Shown: one piece after another, positions 7,826-16,066 of the stretch
How positions within the stretch are numbered: the first letter of the stretch is position 1
Layout: each line of letters begins with the position of its first letter
Source of the DNA: Shimia sp.
GTDB taxonomy: Bacteria; Pseudomonadota; Alphaproteobacteria; Rhodobacterales; Rhodobacteraceae
NCBI RefSeq assembly: GCF_022448905.1
Contig: NZ_JAKVCW010000016.1
Location: 1 to 64,000, forward strand
Length of the DNA: 64,000 bases
Direction: 5' to 3'
Made by a program: the position numbers and the translations under genes
Notes under the pieces: model-generated
The model's database searches: none
Told to the model about the DNA's origin: nothing
The model's input: the letters and a program-made list of their open reading frames with translations, nothing else

Positions 7826-9154
7826 ATGACAATCGAGTATCTGAAACGCGGCAAAGACCAAGCGGAGCGTGCTGAAGACGACGCAAAAACACGCGCCGTT
7901 GTTGAGGCCACGCTGAAGGACATCGAAACCCGCGGCGACGCAGCTGTGCGCGAGCTGTCTGAAAAGTTTGACAACTACTTGCCGGCGTCCTTCAAGCTGA
8001 GCCAGCAAGAGATCGACGACCTGATGGCGCAGTTGAGCGACCGCGAGTTGGCGGACATTAAGTTTGCCCAACAGCAGGTGCGCAATTTTGCCCAGGCGCA
8101 GCGTGACACGATGCTTGATCTGGAAGTGGAAACGCTCCCCGGCGTTGTCCTCGGGCACAAAAACATCCCGGTCCAATCTGTGGGATGTTATGTGCCCGGG
8201 GGCAAGTTCCCGATGGTGGCCTCTGCACATATGTCCGTGGCCACCGCTTCGGTGGCTGGCGTGCCGCGCATCATTGCCTGCACACCACCATTCCAAGGCA
8301 AGCCAAACGCAGCCGTGATCGCGGCGATGCACCTTGGCGGTGCGCATGAGATTTATGTCTTGGGTGGCATTCAAGCGATTGGGGCCATGGCGCTGGGCAC
8401 GGAAACCATTGATCCCGTGCACATGCTGGTTGGTCCGGGCAACGCCTTTGTGGCCGAAGCCAAACGTCAACTGTTTGGCCGCGTCGGCATCGACCTCTTT
8501 GCCGGTCCGACCGAAACCATGGTGATCGCTGACGAAACCGTGGATGCGGAAATCTGTGCCACCGACCTCTTGGGACAAGCTGAACACGGCTACAACAGCC
8601 CATGCGTGATGGTCACCAACTCCCGCCAGTTGGCGGAGGACACGCTGTCGGAAATCGACCGCATTCTGAAAATCTTGCCGACGGCGGACACTGCCTCTGT
8701 CAGCTGGGAAGAATACGGCGAAGTCATCGTCTGTGACAGTTACGAGGAAATGCTCGAAGTGGCGGACGACATTGCGTCCGAGCACGTGCAGGTCATGACC
8801 GATCGCGATGATTGGTTCCTGGAAAACATGACCTGCTATGGCGCGCTGTTCTTGGGGCCGCGTACCAATGTGTCCAACGGCGACAAGGTGATTGGTACCA
8901 ACCACACGCTGCCGACCAAAAAGGCCGGGCGTTACACCGGTGGTCTCTGGGTGGGCAAGTTCCTGAAAACCCACAGCTATCAGCGCGTTCTGACCGACGA
9001 AGCGGCCACGATGATTGGCGAGTACGGCTCGCGTTTGTGCATGCTCGAAGGCTTTGTCGGCCATGCGGAGCAGTGCAACGTGCGTGTGCGCCGCTACGGT
9101 GGCATCAACGTGCCGTACGGCGAAGGTGCACCCTATCGGGAGGCGGCTGAGTAG
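7826..9154 (+). CDS. Histidinol dehydrogenase-family enzyme, HpsN-like (sulfopropanediol 3-dehydrogenase type)
   Basis: This is a 442-residue NAD- and zinc-dependent four-electron alcohol dehydrogenase. The family's ligands and catalytic residues are present: Q251 and H254 ([10 protein letters not shown]), E319-H320 (ASEHVQV), D353 (SNGDKVIG) and H413 (GFVGHAEQ). Long stretches ([39 protein letters not shown]) resemble HpsN, which oxidises 2,3-dihydroxypropane-1-sulfonate to sulfolactate, more than HisD of histidine synthesis. It lies in a catabolic operon with no his genes, so conversion of a terminal CH(OH)-CH2OH to a carboxylate is the best inference. No sulfolyase gene is nearby, so the sulfonate itself is not established. 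Confidence 0.88.
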   Translation: MTIEYLKRGKDQAERAEDDAKTRAVVEATLKDIETRGDAAVRELSEKFDNYLPASFKLSQQEIDDLMAQLSDRELADIKFAQQQVRNFAQAQRDTMLDLEVETLPGVVLGHKNIPVQSVGCYVPGGKFPMVASAHMSVATASVAGVPRIIACTPPFQGKPNAAVIAAMHLGGAHEIYVLGGIQAIGAMALGTETIDPVHMLVGPGNAFVAEAKRQLFGRVGIDLFAGPTETMVIADETVDAEICATDLLGQAEHGYNSPCVMVTNSRQLAEDTLSEIDRILKILPTADTASVSWEEYGEVIVCDSYEEMLEVADDIASEHVQVMTDRDDWFLENMTCYGALFLGPRTNVSNGDKVIGTNHTLPTKKAGRYTGGLWVGKFLKTHSYQRVLTDEAATMIGEYGSRLCMLEGFVGHAEQCNVRVRRYGGINVPYGEGAPYREAAE

Positions 9155-9155
9155 G

Positions 9156-10214
9156 ATGGCTGTCGACAAACACACACAGCACAAAGAGCTGATCCAAGCC
9201 TTTCGAGACGCGACTTATAACTTTAGCGAAGAGGGTGTCCGCAAGGCGCTCTCGGATCTCGCGACACCGGATGCGCTTTTCCGTCTGTGCCATCCGTTTG
9301 GCGACATGACAGGGCCGGGTGCTTTTTACGATGGCGCCTATAAGGGCTTGCTCGACGCCTGGCCGGACTTGGAGCGTCGTGACTACATCGTCATGGCCGG
9401 ACCAGATGAGTTTGGCAACGACTGGGTGGGCTGCGGTGGTTACTACACCGGCGTGTTCACAGGCCCGTGGTTGGACATTCCGCCCACCGGCCATCAGGTG
9501 TCGATGCGCTATCACGAGTTCTTCCGTTTTGTTGATGGCAAAGTGGTTGAGTATCAGGCGATGTGGGACATTCCCGAGGTGATGATGCAGGCAGATGCCT
9601 GGCCTATGGCGCCGTCGCTGGGGCGCGAATGGCATGTGCCTGGCCCCGCAACCGCAGACGGCTTGGTGCCTGGACCCTATGATGAAGCCAAAGGCAAAGA
9701 GACCTGTCAGCACATCATTGACATGCTGGAGCATCTGAAAAAGCACCCGCGTGATCCGGATCCACGCGCCATGAAGATGGATCACTACTGGCATCAGCGT
9801 ATGAGTTGGTACGGCCCAGCGGGTATTGGCACAGGACGTGGCGTGGCAGGGTTTCGGAACTGGCACCAGATCCCGTTTCTCAACGGCATGCCGGACCGCG
9901 GCCAATATGTGGATGAGATCACATATCACTTCTTTGGCGATGGCGAATATGCTGCCGTCACTGGCTGGCCCAACATGATCCAGACTGTCACCGACGATGG
10001 GTGGATGGGCATCGCGCCAGCGGGCAAAAAGATCACCATGCGCAGCTTGGATTTCTGGCGTTTAGAGAACGGAAAAATCCGAGAAAACTGGGTGCTGGTC
10101 GATCTTTTGGACGCCTATCGCCAATTGGGCGTGGACGTCTTTGCCCGGTTGCGGGAATTCAACAAGGTGCGCAGTATGGCGCGCCTGAATATCCCGGATG
10201 GAATGAGCAAATGA
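9156..10214 (+). CDS. SnoaL/NTF2-like double-domain protein (paralogue 3 of 4)
   Basis: This protein has 352 residues from the ATG at 9156, one base after the dehydrogenase stop; an in-frame upstream extension overlaps the dehydrogenase and is rejected. The first half has LDIPPTGHQVSMRYHEFF with VDGKVVEYQAMWDIP. The second half has WYGPAGIGTGRG and MGIAPAGKKITMRSLDFWR ending ENWVLVDLL and QLGVDVF. The two halves repeat one plan, and both repeat it with the proteins at 1640-2644 and 7272-7802. The tail overlaps the SDR start by ATGA. Function is unassigned; tight coupling to the dehydrogenase suggests action on its substrate or product. Confidence 0.82.
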   Translation: MAVDKHTQHKELIQAFRDATYNFSEEGVRKALSDLATPDALFRLCHPFGDMTGPGAFYDGAYKGLLDAWPDLERRDYIVMAGPDEFGNDWVGCGGYYTGVFTGPWLDIPPTGHQVSMRYHEFFRFVDGKVVEYQAMWDIPEVMMQADAWPMAPSLGREWHVPGPATADGLVPGPYDEAKGKETCQHIIDMLEHLKKHPRDPDPRAMKMDHYWHQRMSWYGPAGIGTGRGVAGFRNWHQIPFLNGMPDRGQYVDEITYHFFGDGEYAAVTGWPNMIQTVTDDGWMGIAPAGKKITMRSLDFWRLENGKIRENWVLVDLLDAYRQLGVDVFARLREFNKVRSMARLNIPDGMSK

Positions 10215-10975
10215 CTGACCTGCCCCGCACCCCTTCCTTTTCACTGAGCGGCAAAACCGCCCTTGTCACCGGTGCGTCCTCCGGCATCGGGCAGGGCTGT
10301 GCCGTGGCGCTGGCCGAGGTCGGTGCCCATGTGATTTGCGCGGCACGCGGGGCAGAGAAATTAGAAGACACCGTCGCGGCCATGACGGCTGCGGGCATGA
10401 GTGCCGAGGCGTTGGTGCTGGATCAAGGCGACCTCGCGGCGCTGGCGCAGGTATTTGAAACGCAAGACATCGACGTTGTGGTGAATTCCGCTGGTCTGGC
10501 GCGGCACGGTCCGGCTGTTGAGACCACGCCAGAGGATTATGACGCCGCGATGGGGCTCAATTTGCGCTCCGCCTATTTCCTTTCCGCCTACGCGGCTAAA
10601 GCGTTGATCGCGGCGGGCAAACCCGGTTCCATCATCCACATCTCCAGCCAAATGGGCCATGTGGGTGGTGTGGACCGCGCGGTCTACTGCGCTTCTAAGC
10701 ATGGATTGGAAGGCATGGTCAAAGCCATGGCCATTGAGTGGGGACCGTCGCAAATCCGTATCAACACGGTCTGCCCGACCTTCATCAAAACGCCACTTAC
10801 GGCGCAGACGTTTGAACGACCTGAACGCAAAGCCTGGATCGAGGAGAAAATCAAACTTGGCCGTATTGGCGAGGTCGAGGACATCATGGGCGCGGTGCTT
10901 TACCTCGCTTCTGATGCCAGTGCCTTGGTCACCGGCACTTCCATGTTGATTGACGGCGGGTGGACGGCAGACTGA
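10211..10975 (+). CDS. SDR-family NAD(P)-dependent oxidoreductase
   Basis: This is a 254-residue classical short-chain dehydrogenase. The cofactor motif TGASSGIG is at 20-27, the structural VNSAG at 91-95, the catalytic Ser at 145/146 (HISSQMG), and Tyr159 and Lys163 in YCASK; the C-terminus has the usual IDGGWTAD. The start at 10211 overlaps the SnoaL-like stop (ATGA). An Asp-based NAD specificity site is not obvious; ARG after the second strand could favour NADP. Between the HpsN-like enzyme and the regulator it is likely to interconvert a secondary alcohol and ketone of the imported compound. Confidence 0.9.
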   Translation: MTDLPRTPSFSLSGKTALVTGASSGIGQGCAVALAEVGAHVICAARGAEKLEDTVAAMTAAGMSAEALVLDQGDLAALAQVFETQDIDVVVNSAGLARHGPAVETTPEDYDAAMGLNLRSAYFLSAYAAKALIAAGKPGSIIHISSQMGHVGGVDRAVYCASKHGLEGMVKAMAIEWGPSQIRINTVCPTFIKTPLTAQTFERPERKAWIEEKIKLGRIGEVEDIMGAVLYLASDASALVTGTSMLIDGGWTAD

Positions 10976-12012
10976 TGGCTGAGAAAGTAACCTCCCTCCA
11001 AGTTGCCGAGCGCGCCGGTGTCAGCCAATCCGCTGTGAGCCGTGTGTTCACGCCCGGCGCCTCCGCCTCCAAAGCCACCGTCGAGAAGGTGCGCAAAGCC
11101 GCCGAGGAGCTCGGCTACCGCCCTAATGTGCTCGCCCGCGCCATGGTATCCGGCAAAAGCCGCATCATCGGCCTCGTCGTGGCCTATCTGGACAATTACT
11201 TCTACCCGGAAGCGCTGGAAATCCTCTCAAACGCGTTGCAGGAAAAAGGCTACCACGTACTGGTTTTTATGGCGTCCCAAACCGCCGGAAACATTGACGG
11301 TGTAGTTGAAGAAATCCTAGACTATCAAGTGGATGGCATTGTCACAGCCTCCGTGGCGATGTCCTCCGATCTTTCGGCGCGCTGCCTGCAAGCGGGCGTG
11401 CCTGTGGTGCATTTCAACCGCTTTGAAGAGGCCAAAGGCGTCAGCTGTGTCACCTCCGACAACTTCGAAGGCGGCCGCCAATTGGCGCAGTTCCTCGTTG
11501 CGGGCGGGCACAGCAAAATCGGCCACATCGCCGGTTGGGAAGGGGCCTCCACCCAACGGGATCGCGAAGCTGGTTTCCGCGCTGGACTTGAAGAAGCTGG
11601 GCAGGACCTATTTGCCCGCGAGATTGGCGATTTTGACGTGGACCGCGCCCGCGCTGCGGCCAGCGCCATGTTCGATGTGCCGGAAGACAAGCGTCCAGAT
11701 GCGGTCTTTGTGGCCAACGATCATATGGCTTTTGCTGTCATGGATGAGCTGCGTTTTGGCCTTGGACTCAAGATCCCTGAAGACGTTTCCGTTGTGGGCT
11801 TTGACGACGTGCCGCCAGCGGCATGGCGCGCCTATGACCTCACCACCATGCGCCAGCGCGCCAATCTGATGGTGGAAGAAACCGTCGATGCGCTGCTGCA
11901 GCACATTGAAACCCCGGCAACTGCCGCCCCGCGGCAAGTCGCAATTCCAACCCCGCTGATTGTGCGTGGCTCCGCGCGCGTTCCAGACACCTGGCCTCCA
12001 AAAGAAGGATAG
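10975..12012 (+). CDS. LacI-family transcriptional regulator
   Basis: This 345-residue repressor has an N-terminal helix-turn-helix (SLQVAERAGVSQSAVSRVF) plus hinge helix YRPNVLARAM and a periplasmic-binding-protein-like sensor domain. The ATG shares one base with the SDR stop (TGATG). As the only regulator in the island, it is the probable ligand of the two palindromes at 2658-2673 and 2713-2728, which have the expected size and central CG. It sits inside the operon it would control, giving autoregulation. The inducer would be the imported compound or an early product. Confidence 0.92.
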   Translation: MAEKVTSLQVAERAGVSQSAVSRVFTPGASASKATVEKVRKAAEELGYRPNVLARAMVSGKSRIIGLVVAYLDNYFYPEALEILSNALQEKGYHVLVFMASQTAGNIDGVVEEILDYQVDGIVTASVAMSSDLSARCLQAGVPVVHFNRFEEAKGVSCVTSDNFEGGRQLAQFLVAGGHSKIGHIAGWEGASTQRDREAGFRAGLEEAGQDLFAREIGDFDVDRARAAASAMFDVPEDKRPDAVFVANDHMAFAVMDELRFGLGLKIPEDVSVVGFDDVPPAAWRAYDLTTMRQRANLMVEETVDALLQHIETPATAAPRQVAIPTPLIVRGSARVPDTWPPKEG

Positions 12013-12018
12013 ACCCCC

Positions 12019-13008
12019 ATGCAAGGCTTCGATGCGAAATTTCAGGATTTCCCCGATTACATCATCGGCATCACCAAAGAGATTTGGGAAGATCGGGGCA
12101 TTGCCACGCTGCACCACTACTACAGCGATGACATCGTTGTGCGTTCTCCGGCTTCCGTGGTGCTGGGCAATCAAAATGTCATCGGCGCAACCATGGCCAC
12201 GCTGGCAGAATTTCCGGATCGGCAGTTGTTGGGTGAAGATGTGATTTGGTCCGGTACGCCGGAGGAGGGCATGCTCAGCTCCCACCGGATCATCTCCACC
12301 GCCACTCATATGGCGGATGGCGTTTATGGCAAGGCGACCGGCAAGCAATTGCGCTATCGCATCCTGGCTGACTGTCACGCAATCAACAATCAAATCAACG
12401 ATGAATGGCTGATCCGCGACCAAGGTGCCATCGTGCGTCAAATGGGGTGGGAGCCCAAGGAATACGCCGCCAATTTGATCGAGGCCGAAGGTGGACCAGA
12501 CAACTGCGTGAAGCCCCTGACACCGCACACGGACCAACCCGGCCCCTACACAGGGACCGGCAACGACAACGTGTGGGGCGCGCGTTATGCGGAGATACTC
12601 AACCGTATCATGGGCGCGGATATCGCGGCGATTGAGGCCGAGTACGACCGCGCGGTGCAATCCGAATATGTTGGTGGCGTGACTGGCCATGGCTGGGATG
12701 CAGTGGACCGTTTCTGGATGGGCCTGCGCGCCAGCTTCCCAAATGCAGAGTTTAAGATTGAGCACCAGATTGGCCGCGATGATCCGATGATGCCACCGCG
12801 CGCCGCAATCCGGTGGAGCCTCTGGGGCAAACACGAAGGGTGGGGTACTTTTGGTGCGCCGACTGGCGCGGAGGTTTACGTGCTGGGCATCAGCCATGCA
12901 GACTTCGGCGCGCTGATCACGGATCAGCCCAAAGTACGCCGTGAATACACGCTGTTTGATGAAACCTCGGTCTGGAAACAGATCCTACTTCAAACCGGTC
13001 AGGCGTGA
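12019..13008 (+). CDS. SnoaL/NTF2-like double-domain protein (paralogue 4 of 4)
   Basis: This 329-residue protein is the most divergent of the four. The first half shows the NTF2-like pattern ATLHHYYSDDIVVRSPA and GNQNVIGATMATLAEFPD, and a second NTF2-like half begins near residue 190 (ADIAAIEAEYDRAVQ) with a FPNAEFKIEH strand. The GIAPTGK block of the other three is replaced by GAPTGAEVYVLG near the end. An AAGGA ribosome site precedes the ATG six bases after the LacI stop. It may catalyse a different step from the other three; nothing in the sequence identifies the reaction. Confidence 0.78.
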   Translation: MQGFDAKFQDFPDYIIGITKEIWEDRGIATLHHYYSDDIVVRSPASVVLGNQNVIGATMATLAEFPDRQLLGEDVIWSGTPEEGMLSSHRIISTATHMADGVYGKATGKQLRYRILADCHAINNQINDEWLIRDQGAIVRQMGWEPKEYAANLIEAEGGPDNCVKPLTPHTDQPGPYTGTGNDNVWGARYAEILNRIMGADIAAIEAEYDRAVQSEYVGGVTGHGWDAVDRFWMGLRASFPNAEFKIEHQIGRDDPMMPPRAAIRWSLWGKHEGWGTFGAPTGAEVYVLGISHADFGALITDQPKVRREYTLFDETSVWKQILLQTGQA

Positions 13009-13162
13009 ATTCTAACCTGACATATCCTCGGCTGTGCAACACACAGGCGGCGCGGCGCTTTCATGCGCATCGTGCCGCATTGCGCGCACGCCGTCTCAAC
13101 AACCGTCCTCCCGGGGCGGGGTCTACTTCGATCCCAATCCAAACCCCACAAGGAGACAAAAG

Positions 13163-14119
13163 ATGAGTTCTATCCAATCCCGCATTGTGCGCTACGGCGA
13201 CTTGAAACCCTGCAAAACGGCCTTCATTGACGCCCACACACCGGGCAGCGATCAGAAAGAAAACTTCACAATCGTCGGCGGCGGCGTGTCCGAGTCCCCG
13301 GATCAGCATGTGCACATCACCGATAAGATCGGTTTTAACATCGGCGCAGCGGGACAGCCGCCCAAATGTCGCAACAGCTTGCACAGCCACACCACCGCTG
13401 AAGTGTTCTTCGTGGCTAAAGGCCGTTGGCGCTTTTTCTGGGGCCTGCACGGCGACGCCGGTGAGTTCATTGCTGAAGAAGGTGATATCTTTAACATTCC
13501 CACCGGCATCTTCCGTGGTTTTGAAAACGTTGGTCAGGATTACGGGATGATCATGGCGATCCTTGGCGGGGATGATGCGGGTGGGGGCGTCACTTGGGCG
13601 CCGCACGTGATTGAAGATGCGCAGGCGCATGGTTTGATGCTGGGTGACAACGGCGTGCTTTATGACAGCAAGAAGGGCGAAGAGCTGCCACACAACGTGC
13701 GCCCCATGCCGTTGTTGACCGAGGAAGAATTAAAAGCCTTCCCCGAAGTGCCAGTGGAAGAGGTGATGCCCTATGTGGAGCGCTATTGGGATTTGATGGC
13801 GTTGGCGGCAAAAAAGCCAGCCAAGGTGATCGGCGAGGACGCGATCATCAAAGACAAGCCCGGGTTTGAGGTCGACTTCCTGACGCGCGGGTCCGCCGTG
13901 ACAGAACCCGTGACCACTGCGCAGCCGGTGGTGCTGATGCCCGCCAGTGGCCACTGGCGCATCACTATCGACGACGTGGAGGTCACCTTGTCCGCAGGGG
14001 ACACGGCCGTGGTACTGCCGGGCGAAAGCTACAGCGTGACCCCTTCGATGACGGGGGAAGCGGGGCTCTACCGCATCACCGCAACAGACGATACCGCTGG
14101 TGCCACCTGGACCGGCTAA
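13163..14119 (+). CDS. Cupin-domain protein (bicupin)
   Basis: This protein has 318 residues from the ATG at 13163, preceded by AAGGAG; a longer in-frame reading covers the 150-base intergenic gap and lacks a ribosome site. The first cupin has SLHSHTTAEVFFVAKGRWRF with His and Glu metal ligands and the second motif GDIFNIPTGIFRGFEN. A second, degenerate cupin near residues 255-310 has SGHWRITIDDVEVTLSAGDT without His ligands. Such proteins can be dioxygenases, isomerases or sugar-binding sensors. It ends the first part of the island; a 12-bp hairpin follows. Confidence 0.8.
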   Translation: MSSIQSRIVRYGDLKPCKTAFIDAHTPGSDQKENFTIVGGGVSESPDQHVHITDKIGFNIGAAGQPPKCRNSLHSHTTAEVFFVAKGRWRFFWGLHGDAGEFIAEEGDIFNIPTGIFRGFENVGQDYGMIMAILGGDDAGGGVTWAPHVIEDAQAHGLMLGDNGVLYDSKKGEELPHNVRPMPLLTEEELKAFPEVPVEEVMPYVERYWDLMALAAKKPAKVIGEDAIIKDKPGFEVDFLTRGSAVTEPVTTAQPVVLMPASGHWRITIDDVEVTLSAGDTAVVLPGESYSVTPSMTGEAGLYRITATDDTAGATWTG

Positions 14120-14127
14120 AACCTTAG

Positions 14128-14161
14128 GCCTCGCGCGGCGGCACTCACTGCCGCGCGAGGC
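14128..14161 (+). terminator. Perfect 12-bp GC hairpin after the cupin gene
   Basis: GCCTCGCGCGGC (14128-14139) and GCCGCGCGAGGC (14150-14161) pair perfectly around a 10-base loop, nine bases after the cupin stop. There is no T-run, so it may be a factor-dependent terminator or an mRNA end-stabiliser. It marks a likely transcript boundary before the MetE-like gene. Confidence 0.65.
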
Positions 14162-14200
14162 GCTCAAACGTTAACGGTGTCGGGTTGCGGAGTGCACCTC

Positions 14201-14233
14201 CGCGTTACCGACGCGATACTGACGGGAAACAGA
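14201..14233 (+). repeat. 11-bp-period tandem motif upstream of the MetE-like gene
   Basis: Three consecutive 11-base units read CGCGTTACCGA, CGCGATACTGA and CGGGAAACAGA, directly after CACCTC and ending 16 bases before the ATG at 14250. The same arrangement stands upstream of ccmA at 52215-52247. One-turn periodicity suggests a protein-binding array or promoter architecture. The first unit overlaps a small GCGGAG/CTCCGC hairpin. Confidence 0.6.
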
Positions 14234-14249
14234 CAGGGAAAACGGCGCG

Positions 14250-15374
14250 ATGAGCAAAATCTTAACAACCCATGTGGGCAGCCTGCCACGTACCCAAGAG
14301 GTGGTGGATTTCATCTTTGCGCGTGAGCACGAAAAACCCTATGATCCGGCGGCTTTCGATGCAGCCATGACCGCTGCCGTGGACGAGACGGTACGCAAAC
14401 AGGTCGACGCGGGTGTCGATATTGTAAGCGACGGGGAAACCAGCAAAATTTCCTACGCCACTTATGTAAAAGACCGCTACACGGGGTTCTCGGGCGACAG
14501 CGAGCGCAACGCACCAGCAGACCTCAAGATGTTCCCGTCTTTCCTGAAGCGATTGGCCGATGATGGCGGCACACCGCAATACGCCCGCCCCAAGTGCACC
14601 GGAGAGGTGCGCAGCAAAGGGCAGGGGGAATTGATGAAAGATATCAGTAACCTGAAGGCCGCCATGGCGGCTCACGGCGTGGAGCGTGGTTTTATGAATG
14701 CCGCCTCGCCAGGGGTGATCTCGCTGTTCTTGCAGAATGATCATTATGCCAGTCGTGAAGACTATCTGGCGGCCCTCGCGGATGCCATGAAGGACGAGTA
14801 TGAAACCATTGTTTCCAATGGCTTAGACCTGCAATTGGACTGCCCAGATTTGGCCCTGTCCCGCCATATGTTGTTCAATGATCTGAGCGATGACGAGTTC
14901 CTCAAGATCGCGAATATGCATGTAGAGGCGCTCAATCACGCCCTGCAAAACGTGCCGCAAGATCGCGTAAGGGTCCATATTTGTTGGGGAAATTACGAGG
15001 GTCCCCATTGTTGCGACATCCCGATGGACAAGGTGTTCAGCACTTTGATGGCGACCAAATCCCGCTATGTGCTGTTTGAAACCTCCAATCCGCGTCATGC
15101 GCATGAGTGGACGGTGTTTCGAGACCGCAAATCTGAAATCCCCGACGACAAAATACTTGTGCCCGGAGTGGTGGATACCACCACCAATTTTGTCGAGCAT
15201 CCTGAGCTGGTTTCTCAGCGTATTCAACGCTTTAGTGATATCGTTGGCGCGGACCGTGTGATCGCCGGAAGCGACTGCGGCTTCGGGACTTTCGCAGGAT
15301 TTGGCGCGGTCGATCCCGATATTGCTTATGCCAAACTGGCAGCCCTCAGCGAAGGAGCCGCAGCGCTGTCATGA
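14250..15374 (+). CDS. MetE-type (cobalamin-independent methionine synthase II family) zinc methyltransferase, stand-alone catalytic domain
   Basis: This 374-residue protein corresponds to the C-terminal catalytic barrel of MetE, without the N-terminal half of true MetE (about 750 residues). The zinc ligands are conserved as H243 and C245 (VHICWGNYEG), E277 (LFETSN) and C343 (AGSDCGFG). Family members move a methyl or alkyl group to a thiol; epoxyalkane:coenzyme M transferase is a catabolic example. Its place with a hydrolase and an RraA-like protein argues for use of a methyl- or epoxide-bearing substrate rather than methionine synthesis. The stop overlaps the next ATG (ATGA). Confidence 0.82.
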   Translation: MSKILTTHVGSLPRTQEVVDFIFAREHEKPYDPAAFDAAMTAAVDETVRKQVDAGVDIVSDGETSKISYATYVKDRYTGFSGDSERNAPADLKMFPSFLKRLADDGGTPQYARPKCTGEVRSKGQGELMKDISNLKAAMAAHGVERGFMNAASPGVISLFLQNDHYASREDYLAALADAMKDEYETIVSNGLDLQLDCPDLALSRHMLFNDLSDDEFLKIANMHVEALNHALQNVPQDRVRVHICWGNYEGPHCCDIPMDKVFSTLMATKSRYVLFETSNPRHAHEWTVFRDRKSEIPDDKILVPGVVDTTTNFVEHPELVSQRIQRFSDIVGADRVIAGSDCGFGTFAGFGAVDPDIAYAKLAALSEGAAALS

Positions 15375-16066
15375 CACCTTTGGTTTTGCTCCCCGGTATG
15401 ATGTGTGATGCGCGCCTTTTTGGCCCGCAAATCAACGCTTTGTCTGGACGATATCCGATCATGACGGCGCCGCTGGGCGGGCAGAAAACCATTGAGAAAC
15501 TCGCCACAGAAGTGTTGCAAAACGCGCCTCCAAAGTTCGCTCTGGCGGGGCTGTCGATGGGCGGCATTGTCGCCATGGAGATGTTGCGACAAGCGCGAGA
15601 CCGCATTGTGGGGCTAGCCTTGATGGACACCAACCCGCTTGCGGAATCCGAGGCGACAAAAGACCGCCGAGCGCTTCAAATAGCCTCCACTTTGGCGGGA
15701 GACATGCGGCGCGTGATGCGCGAGGAGATGAAGCCTAATTACCTTGCGGATGGACCTAATCAAGGCAAGATCTTGGACCTTTGCATGGCCATGGCCACCG
15801 ACCTTGGGCCAGATATTTTTGTTAGACAGTCCAAAGCCTTGCGTGATCGCAAAGATCAAACGGAAACCCTGCGGAGTTACTCCGGCGAAACGCTAATCCT
15901 TTGCGGTCGGGAGGACAGCCTGTGCCCCGTCGAACGCCACCGATTGATGCAAAATTTGATCCCGGGCAGCACATTACAGATTGTTGAAAACGCGGGGCAT
16001 TTACCGACCTTGGAGCAACCCCGAATTACCAATGCAGCGTTGACCCGCTGGCTGGAGAGCCTATGA
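15371..16066 (+). CDS. Alpha/beta-fold hydrolase
   Basis: This 231-residue protein has the nucleophile elbow GLSMGG (Ser62), an acid in CGREDSLCP near residue 189 and His in NAGHLPTLEQP near 216, the complete triad. The N-terminal LLPGMMCDARLF gives the oxyanion hole region. Family members cleave esters, lactones or C-C bonds. It overlaps its neighbours by ATGA on both sides, so it is tightly coupled to the MetE-like and RraA-like genes and should act in the same pathway; the substrate is unknown. Confidence 0.85.
   Translation: MTPLVLLPGMMCDARLFGPQINALSGRYPIMTAPLGGQKTIEKLATEVLQNAPPKFALAGLSMGGIVAMEMLRQARDRIVGLALMDTNPLAESEATKDRRALQIASTLAGDMRRVMREEMKPNYLADGPNQGKILDLCMAMATDLGPDIFVRQSKALRDRKDQTETLRSYSGETLILCGREDSLCPVERHRLMQNLIPGSTLQIVENAGHLPTLEQPRITNAALTRWLESL

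Noticed and set aside
7826..9154. Calling the dehydrogenase hisD (histidine biosynthesis)
   Set aside because: No his neighbours; sequence blocks and catabolic operon context fit the HpsN-like branch.
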